Shown: positions 46,738-53,553 of the stretch, one piece after another
Numbering within the stretch: position 1 is the first letter of the stretch
Layout: each line of letters opens with the position of its first letter
DNA from: Rhodococcus sp. BP22
Lineage (GTDB): Bacteria; Actinomycetota; Actinomycetes; Mycobacteriales; Mycobacteriaceae
Length of the DNA: 53,553 bases
NCBI RefSeq assembly: GCF_014281965.1
Contig: NZ_JACFTB010000012.1
Span: 1-53,553, forward strand
Direction of reading: 5' to 3'
Translations under genes and position numbers: made by a program
The notes under the pieces: model-generated
What the model was told of the DNA's origin: nothing
Database searches by the model: none
Seen by the model: only the letters and a program-made list of their open reading frames with translations

Positions 46738-47095
46738 TGGTGCGACCAGAACGAATGAAAAGCACACTGGCCGGAACGAGCCCCGTGGACTCACCTCCTT
46801 CGGAGAACGACGCGCCCCCATCTGCCCCGGCAACCTTACCAGCACAGAAGAATCCAGTTCCAACGGTGGACGACAGTAAGTGCAAACGCTCGTACTACCT
46901 GTCACCGCCACTGTCGACGATCTCCTCAACGCCGCGGAGGCGCTGTCCGCGACTCCGGGAGCGCCCCGAGGCCCATCGGATCTCATCAACGCTGCGGTCG
47001 AGGAGTACCTTGAGTCGCTGCGACTTCGGTTCAACGACGGCAAACCGTTTCCGAAGCGTACAGGCCTGCTTGCGCGAGGACCGAGGATTCGATGA
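46737..47095 (+). pseudogene. Small ParB-like partner of ParA, frameshifted
   Basis: ATG 46737 overlaps the parA stop (TGATG). The first frame reads MVRPERMKSTLAGTSP, a Pro-rich linker, then KRSYY; the continuation lies in another frame, PVTATVDDLLNAAEAL to SDLINAAVEEYLESLRLRF, ending at 47095. Loss of one base near 46896-46898 would account for it. The size (about 118 residues), the KSTLAG start and the KRSYY core resemble small ribbon-helix-helix-type centromere-binding partners of plasmid ParA in actinobacteria. No parS-like iterons are obvious nearby. Confidence 0.65.
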
Positions 47096-47266
47096 CCGGT
47101 CTATCGCCGAACCACTTCTGCTGCTGCAATTGCAGGTACTGGTCTGCGTGTCGTCGTCGTGGGCCGTAAGGACAAAGCAGCTCGCTACGGCGGTTACGTC
47201 GCACATCAAGTCGGTCCGATGCCGCTGTTCGACCGGCACTCTTCCACCGATCAGGAGGAACGACCC

Positions 47267-47719
47267 ATGGATAGATCGATTCCCGGTATCATGAACCCAC
47301 CGCTGCTTTCGTTGAACGAAACAAGAGCGCGGGCACTCGATGTTGCCTCCCAGCGTTGTGGATCAGCGTGGAATTGCGGCAAGATTGTTCCGCACTGGTT
47401 GCTGCAAGCGGCAATTCGGTCCGGAGCAGTTGACTACGATCGATCCGTCTGGGGTGAACTGGCCCTGTCTGCGCACTTCAGTGAACCGAACCGTCACGAA
47501 ATCACGTTCGTCATCACATACGGGTTGGACGGTGCGCCGAACGTAGTGGACGGGAAGACAACCGATTACCCGGCGAACTTCAACGAACTCGATGATGTGG
47601 CTCAGAACGCGACACCATCGACGCTAGTCCCAAGCCCTGAAAGTGCATTCACTTGGCTGACGTTCCTCGTCGATTCGATCACCGAGTTGCATGATCGGAC
47701 GTGTGCGCAAATATATTAG
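47267..47719 (+). CDS. Hypothetical protein of the element
   Basis: 150 residues from ATG 47267, 6 bp after the strong site AGGAGGAA (47253-47260); an open extension to GTG/ATG-like 47159 is possible but unnecessary. Begins MDRSIPGIMNPPLLSLNET, contains two cysteines near 27 and 32 (QRCGSAWNCGK) and an acidic C-terminus ending DRTCAQIY. No domain, signal peptide or membrane segment recognised. Confidence 0.6.
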   Translation: MDRSIPGIMNPPLLSLNETRARALDVASQRCGSAWNCGKIVPHWLLQAAIRSGAVDYDRSVWGELALSAHFSEPNRHEITFVITYGLDGAPNVVDGKTTDYPANFNELDDVAQNATPSTLVPSPESAFTWLTFLVDSITELHDRTCAQIY

Positions 47720-47917
47720 TGGCCGCGGTAATTCAGTCACCCCGCCGTTAGAAGGTAAGGGCTGCGAGTCATCGGAGTGCAGTGGTGTTCCAGTATTTGC
47801 GGTCCATTTGGCTTTGAAGGCTGGGTATAGCTGGCGAGTGCCGGGCGATCCGTCTGCTGAACCACCTGTTAGCGGTTTGATAGATGGGCAAGGTCACCGA
47901 CCTGGCGCACATGCCGG

Positions 47918-48433
47918 CTAGTCTGAGTGATTCGCTTCGAGGCGGTATAGATGCGAGAGCGCACCTTCGTAGAATTCTTCGGTGTATTCGGTGAAGCCGA
48001 CGCGCTCAGCTACCCGACCCGAGCGCTCGTTCTCCACATTTACGTTGGCTACCAACGGTATCCACGGAAGATTGCGGTCGCGCCAGTCAACCACCGCTTT
48101 CGCTGCCTCCACTGCGTAGCCCCGGCCCCACACCTCGGGGGAGAAGCGGTAGGCGAGGTTCAGGACACCTTCGCCGCGAACGTCGCGGGCACGGATCCCT
48201 GCCAGACCGATCACGTCGGGGTTAAGGCGGCTGGTCACGGTGCAGTAGCCGTAGCCGTGTTCCGTCCAATCTGCGAGCCACGAGTCGACCAGGAGGCTGA
48301 CCTGCGCCGCGTCAGGCGGGTTCGACTCGAAGCGGGTCGTGCGAGGATCGGTATGCAATGCGATCATCGACTGTCGGTCCTCCTCGCGTAGGGGACGCAG
48401 AATCAGCCGAGCGGTCTCGATTTCGACGAACAT
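47918..48433 (-). CDS. GNAT N-acetyltransferase (RimJ/RimL type)
   Basis: 171 residues: ETARLILRPLREEDR at the N-terminus, the acetyl-CoA-binding strand and loop at about 97-120 (LAYRFSPEVWGRGYAVEAA), NVENERSGRVAERVGF towards the end. Transfers an acetyl group, often to protein N-termini or aminoglycoside-like amines; substrate not inferable. ATG 48433 lies 3 bp after the stop of the broken glycosyltransferase, so the two were one transcript. Confidence 0.87.
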   Translation of the reverse strand: MFVEIETARLILRPLREEDRQSMIALHTDPRTTRFESNPPDAAQVSLLVDSWLADWTEHGYGYCTVTSRLNPDVIGLAGIRARDVRGEGVLNLAYRFSPEVWGRGYAVEAAKAVVDWRDRNLPWIPLVANVNVENERSGRVAERVGFTEYTEEFYEGALSHLYRLEANHSD

Positions 48434-48436
48434 GCT

Positions 48437-49435
48437 TCAAATTATCCGGTCCCAGAGCATCTGCGCGCTGCTCGCGCCGCACCGTCGGCCGTGATCGTTT
48501 CAGCAACCGCATGGGCGCGAGCCGCTGTTTCTTGTGTGAGCGCTACCGCTAGTGCAGACCGGATCGACTCGGGAGTCGGGGTGGAGTTGCCGACGGCGAC
48601 ACCGATCCCGAGTGCGGCCACACGGGCGGCCCAGTACGGCTGATCAGCGATCTGCGGGCACCACTACCTGAGGGGTGCCCGCTCGCGCGGCGGTGGTAGT
48701 CGTTCCCGCCCCTCCGTGATGGACGACGCACGCGACCCGTGGGAACAGTGCCTGTAAATTGCAATCGCCGACCGCCAAACAGTTCCTGTGGTCCGTGACG
48801 TCGAGCCCCGCCCACCCGCGTCCGACGATGACCCGGCGGCCGTGCCCGCGAATGGCCTCGATTGTGGTCATAGCTGCGTCCTTTTCGACGATCATGCTGC
48901 CGAAACCGACATAGACGGGAGGATCGCCGGCATCGAGAAAGGCCTCGACTTCAGGCGAGAGTGGACGGGTGTCGGGAAGTATCCATGCGCCGGTGCGTGC
49001 TCCGACATCGGCATCATTCTGCGGGGGGCCCAGGACAGGATCTGCAGCGAGCCATGGCCGATTGGTCCGGAGGAACGCGCGCATGTCATCGACCGCAGGC
49101 AGGGCCAGCGAGGCGCGGTGAGCGTTGATCGCGGGGCCGACACGGCTCTGGGAGCCCTGGGGCTCCAACAGGCTCGGGGAGAACACGACGAACTGGTTCG
49201 GGATACCTACAACTTCGGCGGCAGTGCCCGCAACAAAGTGCAACATGCCGGTCGCCAGCACGACATCAGCATCTTGTGCTGTCTGTGCCATCGTGTCGAA
49301 GGTTGCTGCGATGTGGTTGTTGACGTGGTCGGAGACGCTCAGAACAACTTCCCGGGCGGTGGTCTCGGCTACCTGCCACGAACGCCACGACCGCGGAAAC
49401 GGCACTATCGGAACACCGGCCCGCTCGTGCCCATC
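48437..49435 (-). pseudogene. GT1 (MGT/vancomycin-type) glycosyltransferase, truncated and frameshifted
   Basis: The main frame runs from about GHERAGVPIVPFPRSWRSWQ through PPVYVGFGSMI and FPRVACVVHHGGAGTTTTA, the nucleotide-sugar-binding signature of GT1 enzymes, to GTPQVVVPADR and a TGA at 48644-48646. The expected continuation, PQIADQPYWAARVAALGIGV and on to TGA 48437-48439, is in the next frame, so one extra base lies near 48652-48656. The N-terminal acceptor-side region of about 50-60 residues is missing upstream. Not functional as given. Confidence 0.85.
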
Positions 49436-49732
49436 GTACGACGGACTGCAGACAGATCGTCCGCCACGCGGCCGAAATGCCCGATACTCGCCGACACGTG
49501 CAGGCTCCGAAGTCCGCCTAGGGCCTCGACAGGGTCAAACAGCTTCAGCTCGATACGCTGAAAGCCACCGAAACCTTGCTGGTGGAACCGAGTGCAGGGT
49601 ACTGGGCACCTGCACCCGACAACTGGGGTGCAGGCCTTCTTCGTTACCCAGGAACGAGGAGCACCGCGAGCGGGTCCGCTCTACTTATCGACGAAAGCAC
49701 CCGGGGGCGTTTGCGCCAGCTAGGCTTGGTGG
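49436..49732. other. No recognisable gene before the defence operon
   Basis: About 300 bp between the broken glycosyltransferase and the ATPase gene. Short open frames exist (for example 49576-49782 on the plus strand) but resemble nothing known. It should contain the promoter of the ATPase-HNH operon; I see no convincing promoter boxes. Confidence 0.45.
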
Positions 49733-51274
49733 GTGCGACGCAGGCAAGAAACGCTGACCTTCTTTGTAGCCAAGCCAGCTAGGCAGCTACCCAAGCCGCC
49801 CTATGTGAAGTTGCGGCCGGACAACTGGGACGATTACGGGTTCCAAACGCTGTACTCAGCATCGCTGCGGACCGACCCCTCTTATGACGGCGACGAAATA
49901 GAGCTCGGAAATTTGAAAATTCTCCGGCTAAACCAGCAAGAGGGACGCCCAGGAATTGAAGATCGATTCGATGAGCTTGGCACTGAGTTCTGTTCAATCG
50001 GCCAGAGCATTGAGTACTACGAGACGCTTATGCAGCTCCCCTCGGATATAAGGCGTGCCTACCTTGTAGCCCTTCGGGACGCGGTCTCTGACTCTGCGAT
50101 TGAGAAAAAATTCGAAAACGAACACGGTTGGACTACCTCCCTATTGCGATTCGGTCAGGCACTCAACACCCTAAAGGCCGGGCGAAAGCTTCTGCAAGGC
50201 AGCGAACTCAGTAAAGATCAAATGTCGTTCGACTTCGCATGGCGTCGAGATGGTCACACCAGCCGCATTCCATTTGTTTTTGATGACTCCGGGAATTTAC
50301 CGGGTAGGTGTAACATATTGATCGGCTACAACGGAGTAGGCAAGACGACGTTGCTGGCCGATCTTGCTTTGGCTGCAAGCAGAGGTGCCGATGAGCAGCA
50401 GCTGGGATTCTCCGAAGTTTTCGGGCAGGATACGACTTTCGGCGCGGTCGTTGCCATCTCATACAGTGCTTTCGACACGTTCGAGACCCCCGAAAGTATT
50501 CTCGACATCAAGAACCCCGAGCAATTAGATCGGGTGTCAAACGCTGCTTTCGGATATGTGTACTGCGGGCTGCGTCGCCAAACGGGTGACTCTAGCGGGG
50601 GCGCATACGAACTGAAGGCAATCAGTGAGATCGAAAACGAGTTCGTGGAGGCACTTGACGAGATAGGACGCCTGGATAACCGTCACCACCTAATATCAGC
50701 CTTCCAAGCTCTGGCTAGCGAACCGTCGTTCGGGCAAGCTGGAATCGATCTAACACAATTAGGCGTAGTAAGCCAAACTGACGCCATCGAATCGTTCAAA
50801 GACCTCAGTACCGGCCACAAGGTGGTTCTGAACATCGTCACCCAGCTCGCGACGTATCTTCGTACCCGATCTCTGGTCCTTATCGACGAGCCCGAGACAC
50901 ACCTCCACCCGCCCCTCGTTGCAGCACTCCTCCGAGCCATACAGGTGCTACTGACTGCCAGCCACTCCTTCGCCGTCATCGCCACACACAGCCCCGTGGT
51001 CGTGCAAGAAATCCCCGCGCAGTTTGTTCATATCCTCGAACGGGAGGCAGACGGTCCAGCGATCCTCCGTCAGCCCGAGATCGAGACTTTTGCCGAGAAC
51101 ATCGGCGCTATCACCAGGCATGTCTTCTCTCTCGACAACAGTGCGACCGACTACCAAGGCATTCTCCGATCTCTAGCGGAGAACTACAGCGCGGAGGAGA
51201 TCGACGAGATGTTCGGAGGCGGACTCAGCGTCCAAGGCCGAGCGCTTGTAGCAAATTATAGGAATCAACAGTGA
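49733..51274 (+). CDS. AAA ATPase of a Septu (PtuA)-like defence pair
   Basis: 513 residues from GTG 49733. Walker A GYNGVGKTT with K204; a Q-loop/coiled region follows; ABC-like signature LSTGHKVVLN near 365; Walker B LVLIDEPETHLHPP with D385/E386; H-loop ATHSPVVVQE. This is the SMC/OLD-like (AAA_21/15) architecture of PtuA and related defence ATPases, with no TOPRIM nuclease domain seen. The N-terminal 170 residues have no known domain. Its TGA overlaps the GTG of the HNH gene by 4 bp (GTGA). Codon use is noticeably richer in A/T than the core genes. All ATPase motifs intact. Confidence 0.85.
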   Translation: MRRRQETLTFFVAKPARQLPKPPYVKLRPDNWDDYGFQTLYSASLRTDPSYDGDEIELGNLKILRLNQQEGRPGIEDRFDELGTEFCSIGQSIEYYETLMQLPSDIRRAYLVALRDAVSDSAIEKKFENEHGWTTSLLRFGQALNTLKAGRKLLQGSELSKDQMSFDFAWRRDGHTSRIPFVFDDSGNLPGRCNILIGYNGVGKTTLLADLALAASRGADEQQLGFSEVFGQDTTFGAVVAISYSAFDTFETPESILDIKNPEQLDRVSNAAFGYVYCGLRRQTGDSSGGAYELKAISEIENEFVEALDEIGRLDNRHHLISAFQALASEPSFGQAGIDLTQLGVVSQTDAIESFKDLSTGHKVVLNIVTQLATYLRTRSLVLIDEPETHLHPPLVAALLRAIQVLLTASHSFAVIATHSPVVVQEIPAQFVHILEREADGPAILRQPEIETFAENIGAITRHVFSLDNSATDYQGILRSLAENYSAEEIDEMFGGGLSVQGRALVANYRNQQ

Positions 51275-52131
51275 TCAACGCTCAGCAAACTCCAACCGAT
51301 GACATTAAAAACTATCTCCACGTTGCCGCGGAAGAAAAGAGAGAGGGGAGGCTTCGCCCAGCTGCCCTCAAGCCGACTGTGCTCGCTCTCTACGAAACCT
51401 ATTTGGACCGCGTCACGGATGAAGACGGACCTGCAGTCGACCTTTCCATTTCGGAGTTTGACCAGAAGGAACTGGTGAAAAATGCTCGCTATCTCGGGCT
51501 TGTCTATTTCAAGAAACTGAGAATCGGGATTCTGTCTTCCACACCATCGAAGCGGTGCCCGTACTGTTACCAGGTCAAAGCATCACAGGTCGATCACTAT
51601 CTCCCCAAAGCTCAGTTCGGGGAATACACTGTCTATTCGCCCAACTTGGTTCCGATCTGCAATATTTGCAACGGAAAGAAGCTCAATAAATTTGTACGCC
51701 CAGGTGGTGGGCGGCGGTTTCTGCATCCATATTTCGATAGACTCCCTGATGGGCCGGTACGCTATTTAACCGCGAGAGTCTCGATAAGACAGTCCGTCTT
51801 GATCAATTTTGAGGTCGTGCAACCTGCTCAGATGTCTGACGAGCTTTGGAGTGTACATCTAAATCAGTTCACCGAGCTGGACTTAGCTCTTCGTTATACG
51901 GACGATGCCATTGATACCGTGAATGGAATGCTGCTTTCCCTGCGTCACAATTTCAGTATTGGCGGTGGGGCCAAGGTTGCCGAAGAACTCCGCATCGAGC
52001 AAGCATCGAGAACGTATTTGTACGGACCAAATCACTGGTGGCCGGTCACGCTAGAGGCGCTCGCTGCGTCAGCAGCGTTCTGTGACGGCGGGTTCAATGT
52101 TCTTGATCCCATACGTGCTGTTGTTGTGTGA
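51271..52131 (+). CDS. HNH endonuclease of the Septu (PtuB)-like pair
   Basis: 286 residues from GTG 51271, overlapping the ATPase stop. Zinc pairs CPYC (96-99) and CNIC (130-133) frame the HNH core: SQVDHYLPKAQF (the general-base His region), then SPNLVPICNICNGKK with the metal-binding Asn. The other half is helical and probably contacts the ATPase. In Septu, the ATPase PtuA restrains and positions PtuB, which cuts nucleic acid after infection is sensed. Gene order, overlap and motifs fit that model; target and trigger are unknown. Confidence 0.85.
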   Translation: MINAQQTPTDDIKNYLHVAAEEKREGRLRPAALKPTVLALYETYLDRVTDEDGPAVDLSISEFDQKELVKNARYLGLVYFKKLRIGILSSTPSKRCPYCYQVKASQVDHYLPKAQFGEYTVYSPNLVPICNICNGKKLNKFVRPGGGRRFLHPYFDRLPDGPVRYLTARVSIRQSVLINFEVVQPAQMSDELWSVHLNQFTELDLALRYTDDAIDTVNGMLLSLRHNFSIGGGAKVAEELRIEQASRTYLYGPNHWWPVTLEALAASAAFCDGGFNVLDPIRAVVV

Positions 52132-52457
52132 CTAGGCCGACCTACCGTCTTACTTCTGCCGTAGGGGCGTTGAACGGGCGTGATTCACTCGTAGGTGCAC
52201 TGACGCGGTTGCGTCTCCACATTAAAACGGCTAGGTGAAACGCGTCCGCGGCAAAGTTCTATGTGCCCGAGGTTACGCACGCTATCGATGTCGACCGCGA
52301 CAGCTTTTGCTCGTCGTTCCACACTGGCATCGGTGGCCGTGGTCCTGAGCCCCTACACGTCAGTTCTTGGTAGGGATGGGATCGTACGGCCTGGGCGCGG
52401 GGCCACAGTGGAGTTTTCCGCGACGCTCACGGAACGGCAAGAGGGCTCAACATCGAC
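52132..52457. other. No recognisable gene after the HNH gene
   Basis: About 325 bp. One open frame (52261-52503, plus strand) overlaps the convergent gene and looks non-coding. No clear terminator hairpin seen. Confidence 0.45.
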
Positions 52458-53321
52458 TCACGGCCAGGTTGTCGGCGGTGGCCCAGTAAGGGCCAGATCG
52501 TAGTAAATCCGGTACCCGTCAGCGAAACGCGCTGTGGCGACCGTACGAGGGCCGGTTTCAGGAGAGATTGAGAAGTTAGACGGGAGGCCTGCGTATTGCT
52601 CAGCCCGGACGCGCGTCAGTGCTTGAACAACTTTGTCGGTCAGCTCGGTGCGGTGATGAGTAACCACGACAGTGGTCCCAGTCACGACACGATAAGCTCC
52701 GATGACGCTCAGTCTTCTGGACGCGGGCCAATCGAAGAGCAGTGCAGACTGATCTTTTTCGATCAGGGTAATGCGAAATTCCGCAGCCTCCCCCCACGGT
52801 GGTTCAGCGGTCCAACGGATGGTCTGCATCTTTTTGATTTCATCGCCCGGAACATCTACGACGTCGGCACTCGGAACCACGACAGTCAAGGCGTCGGTCC
52901 ATCCATCTGCGAACGGTGTGTGTTGCACCCACTGATCGATGATCCGACTGGACTCGTCAGGCAAATTCACCAAGCGAAGATCCGCGCTATCGAACTTCTC
53001 AAACAACACCTGGCAGCGCCAGTCACCTGATTCATGGAGACTTACCTTCGCAAGGCTTTCGTTTGATTGGGGCTGAACGTATATATCTGCCTTATCCTTC
53101 GGAGACCAGACTCGCCACAATCCAGATCGGCGACCGGGCGAGCCCACCGCAAACTTGATCGGCTTCTTCGGATCAGCCCTCCGAACTTGCGTGTCGCGGT
53201 AGTTCTCCGGACTACTGTAAACACGAACGACCGGACCCGCGGGCAGATTTATAGAAGCAATGGCGGCTTGCACATGCCGATCGTAGACCGGCCACCCTGT
53301 GCTGCGACCGCGAGAACGCAA
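52458..53321 (-). CDS. Unrecognised protein
   Basis: Up to 287 residues (TTG 53321; GTG 53273, VQAAIASINLPAG, is another start). Soluble, mixed alpha/beta composition, many Trp/Asp, no cysteine clusters, no membrane segments. Contains DGWTDALTVVVPSADVVDV and TTVVVTHHRTELTDKVVQAL; no catalytic motif identified. Convergent with the ATPase-HNH pair and 86 bp downstream of another minus-strand gene. Confidence 0.6.
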   Translation of the reverse strand: MRSRGRSTGWPVYDRHVQAAIASINLPAGPVVRVYSSPENYRDTQVRRADPKKPIKFAVGSPGRRSGLWRVWSPKDKADIYVQPQSNESLAKVSLHESGDWRCQVLFEKFDSADLRLVNLPDESSRIIDQWVQHTPFADGWTDALTVVVPSADVVDVPGDEIKKMQTIRWTAEPPWGEAAEFRITLIEKDQSALLFDWPASRRLSVIGAYRVVTGTTVVVTHHRTELTDKVVQALTRVRAEQYAGLPSNFSISPETGPRTVATARFADGYRIYYDLALTGPPPTTWP

Positions 53322-53406
53322 CAGTCGACAACCATGCGCGTGCGGCGGCGACCCGCAGGGTAGATCTCATATCAACTGGCCCGGGTCCGACAAACGCGTT
53401 CGTAAG

Positions 53407-53553
53407 CTAGTCCAGTTCCAGCTCTGCGGGGTCTTTGGCTTCCACAGTGCGATCGTCGTCGAACGCTGACACATGAACCTTGAAGGTGCCGCTGATTTGA
53501 TCAGCATCCCCCTGCTCCCACTCAGTACCAGAATCGTTGGTGTAGCTGCTCAC
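53407..53553 (-). CDS. C-terminal end of a gene cut by the window edge
   Basis: On the minus strand, codons from the window edge to TAG at 53407-53409 read without a stop: SSYTNDSGTEWEQGDADQ, then FKVHVSAFDDDRTVEAKD and an acidic end. Composition is protein-like (48 residues visible). The gene probably starts beyond 53553 and precedes the unknown gene at 52458-53321 in one transcript. Confidence 0.5.
   Translation of the reverse strand: MSSYTNDSGTEWEQGDADQISGTFKVHVSAFDDDRTVEAKDPAELELD

Larger units (their letters stand above)
42431..53553. mobile_element. Decayed integrated element beside tRNA-Lys, right end not seen
   Basis: After tRNA-Lys the conserved chromosomal order ends and the DNA carries an integrase, XRE regulator, excisionase, ParA/ParB-like genes, a broken glycosyltransferase, a GNAT gene, an AAA-HNH defence pair and unknown genes. 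Base composition is visibly more AT-rich in parts (for example 44560-44680 and 50090-50130). No second copy of the tRNA 3' end was found in the window, so the element either continues past 53553 or used another site. Whether the segment from 47.9 kb on belongs to the same insertion is not certain. Confidence 0.6.

Noticed and set aside
49733..52131. Retron (reverse transcriptase plus ncRNA) using the ATPase-HNH effector
   Set aside because: No reverse transcriptase gene or YxDD motif is seen in the flanks within the window, so this is the two-gene form.
52261..52503. 80-codon plus-strand frame after the HNH gene
   Set aside because: Overlaps the convergent gene and has low-complexity Ser/Thr/Arg composition; no ribosome-binding site.

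Overview
The window reads as chromosome of a high-GC mycolic-acid actinobacterium, most likely Rhodococcus or a close relative. The evidence is a single-polypeptide type I fatty acid synthase followed by acpS, the GlgE/GlgB/GlgP alpha-glucan genes, a NucS mismatch endonuclease, frequent GTG/TTG starts, and gene order that matches Mycobacterium tuberculosis in two blocks (compared from memory). Genus and species cannot be fixed from the sequence alone.

Positions 226-25760 follow the M. tuberculosis Rv1318c-Rv1343c order: membrane adenylate cyclase, nucS, small zinc protein, DivIVA-like coiled coil, methylmalonyl-CoA epimerase, thiolase, thioredoxin-like protein, glgB-glgE divergent from glgP, dinG, pncB divergent from clpS, DUF2017 protein, P1 peptidase, rhomboid, MBL-fold cyclic-nucleotide phosphodiesterase, rph, rdgB, lipase, two small membrane proteins and tRNA-Leu. 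The segment encodes both synthesis (cyclase) and probable breakdown (phosphodiesterase) of cAMP, alpha-glucan building and degradation, DNA/nucleotide quality control and proteolysis. The mec-cysO-cysM and murI genes that interrupt this order in M. tuberculosis are absent.

Positions 25991-42384 carry a TetR regulator, a helix-hairpin-helix-like protein, then a second block like Rv2524c-Rv2520c: fas (9.3 kb), acpS, a TetR regulator, an actin-like-fold membrane protein with proline-rich tail, an M20 dipeptidase, Bcp peroxiredoxin, a DUF3618 protein and tRNA-Lys with a strong terminator. A pair of identical-arm dyads (TGAGG-N4-CCTCA) lies 140 bp apart in the fas upstream region and is a candidate operator pair.

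From about 42.4 kb to the end the DNA is accessory. Directly after tRNA-Lys come a tyrosine integrase interrupted by one in-frame TAA, an XRE regulator, an excisionase-like gene, ParA and a ParB-like gene each broken by a one-base frameshift, an unknown gene, a GNAT acetyltransferase, a broken glycosyltransferase, and an intact two-gene AAA ATPase plus HNH nuclease operon resembling the Septu (PtuAB) anti-phage system, then unknown genes. Four gene lesions fall within about 6 kb while the first 42 kb shows none, so this looks like a decaying integrated element that still carries an intact defence cassette. No second attachment site was found, so its right end is probably outside the window.
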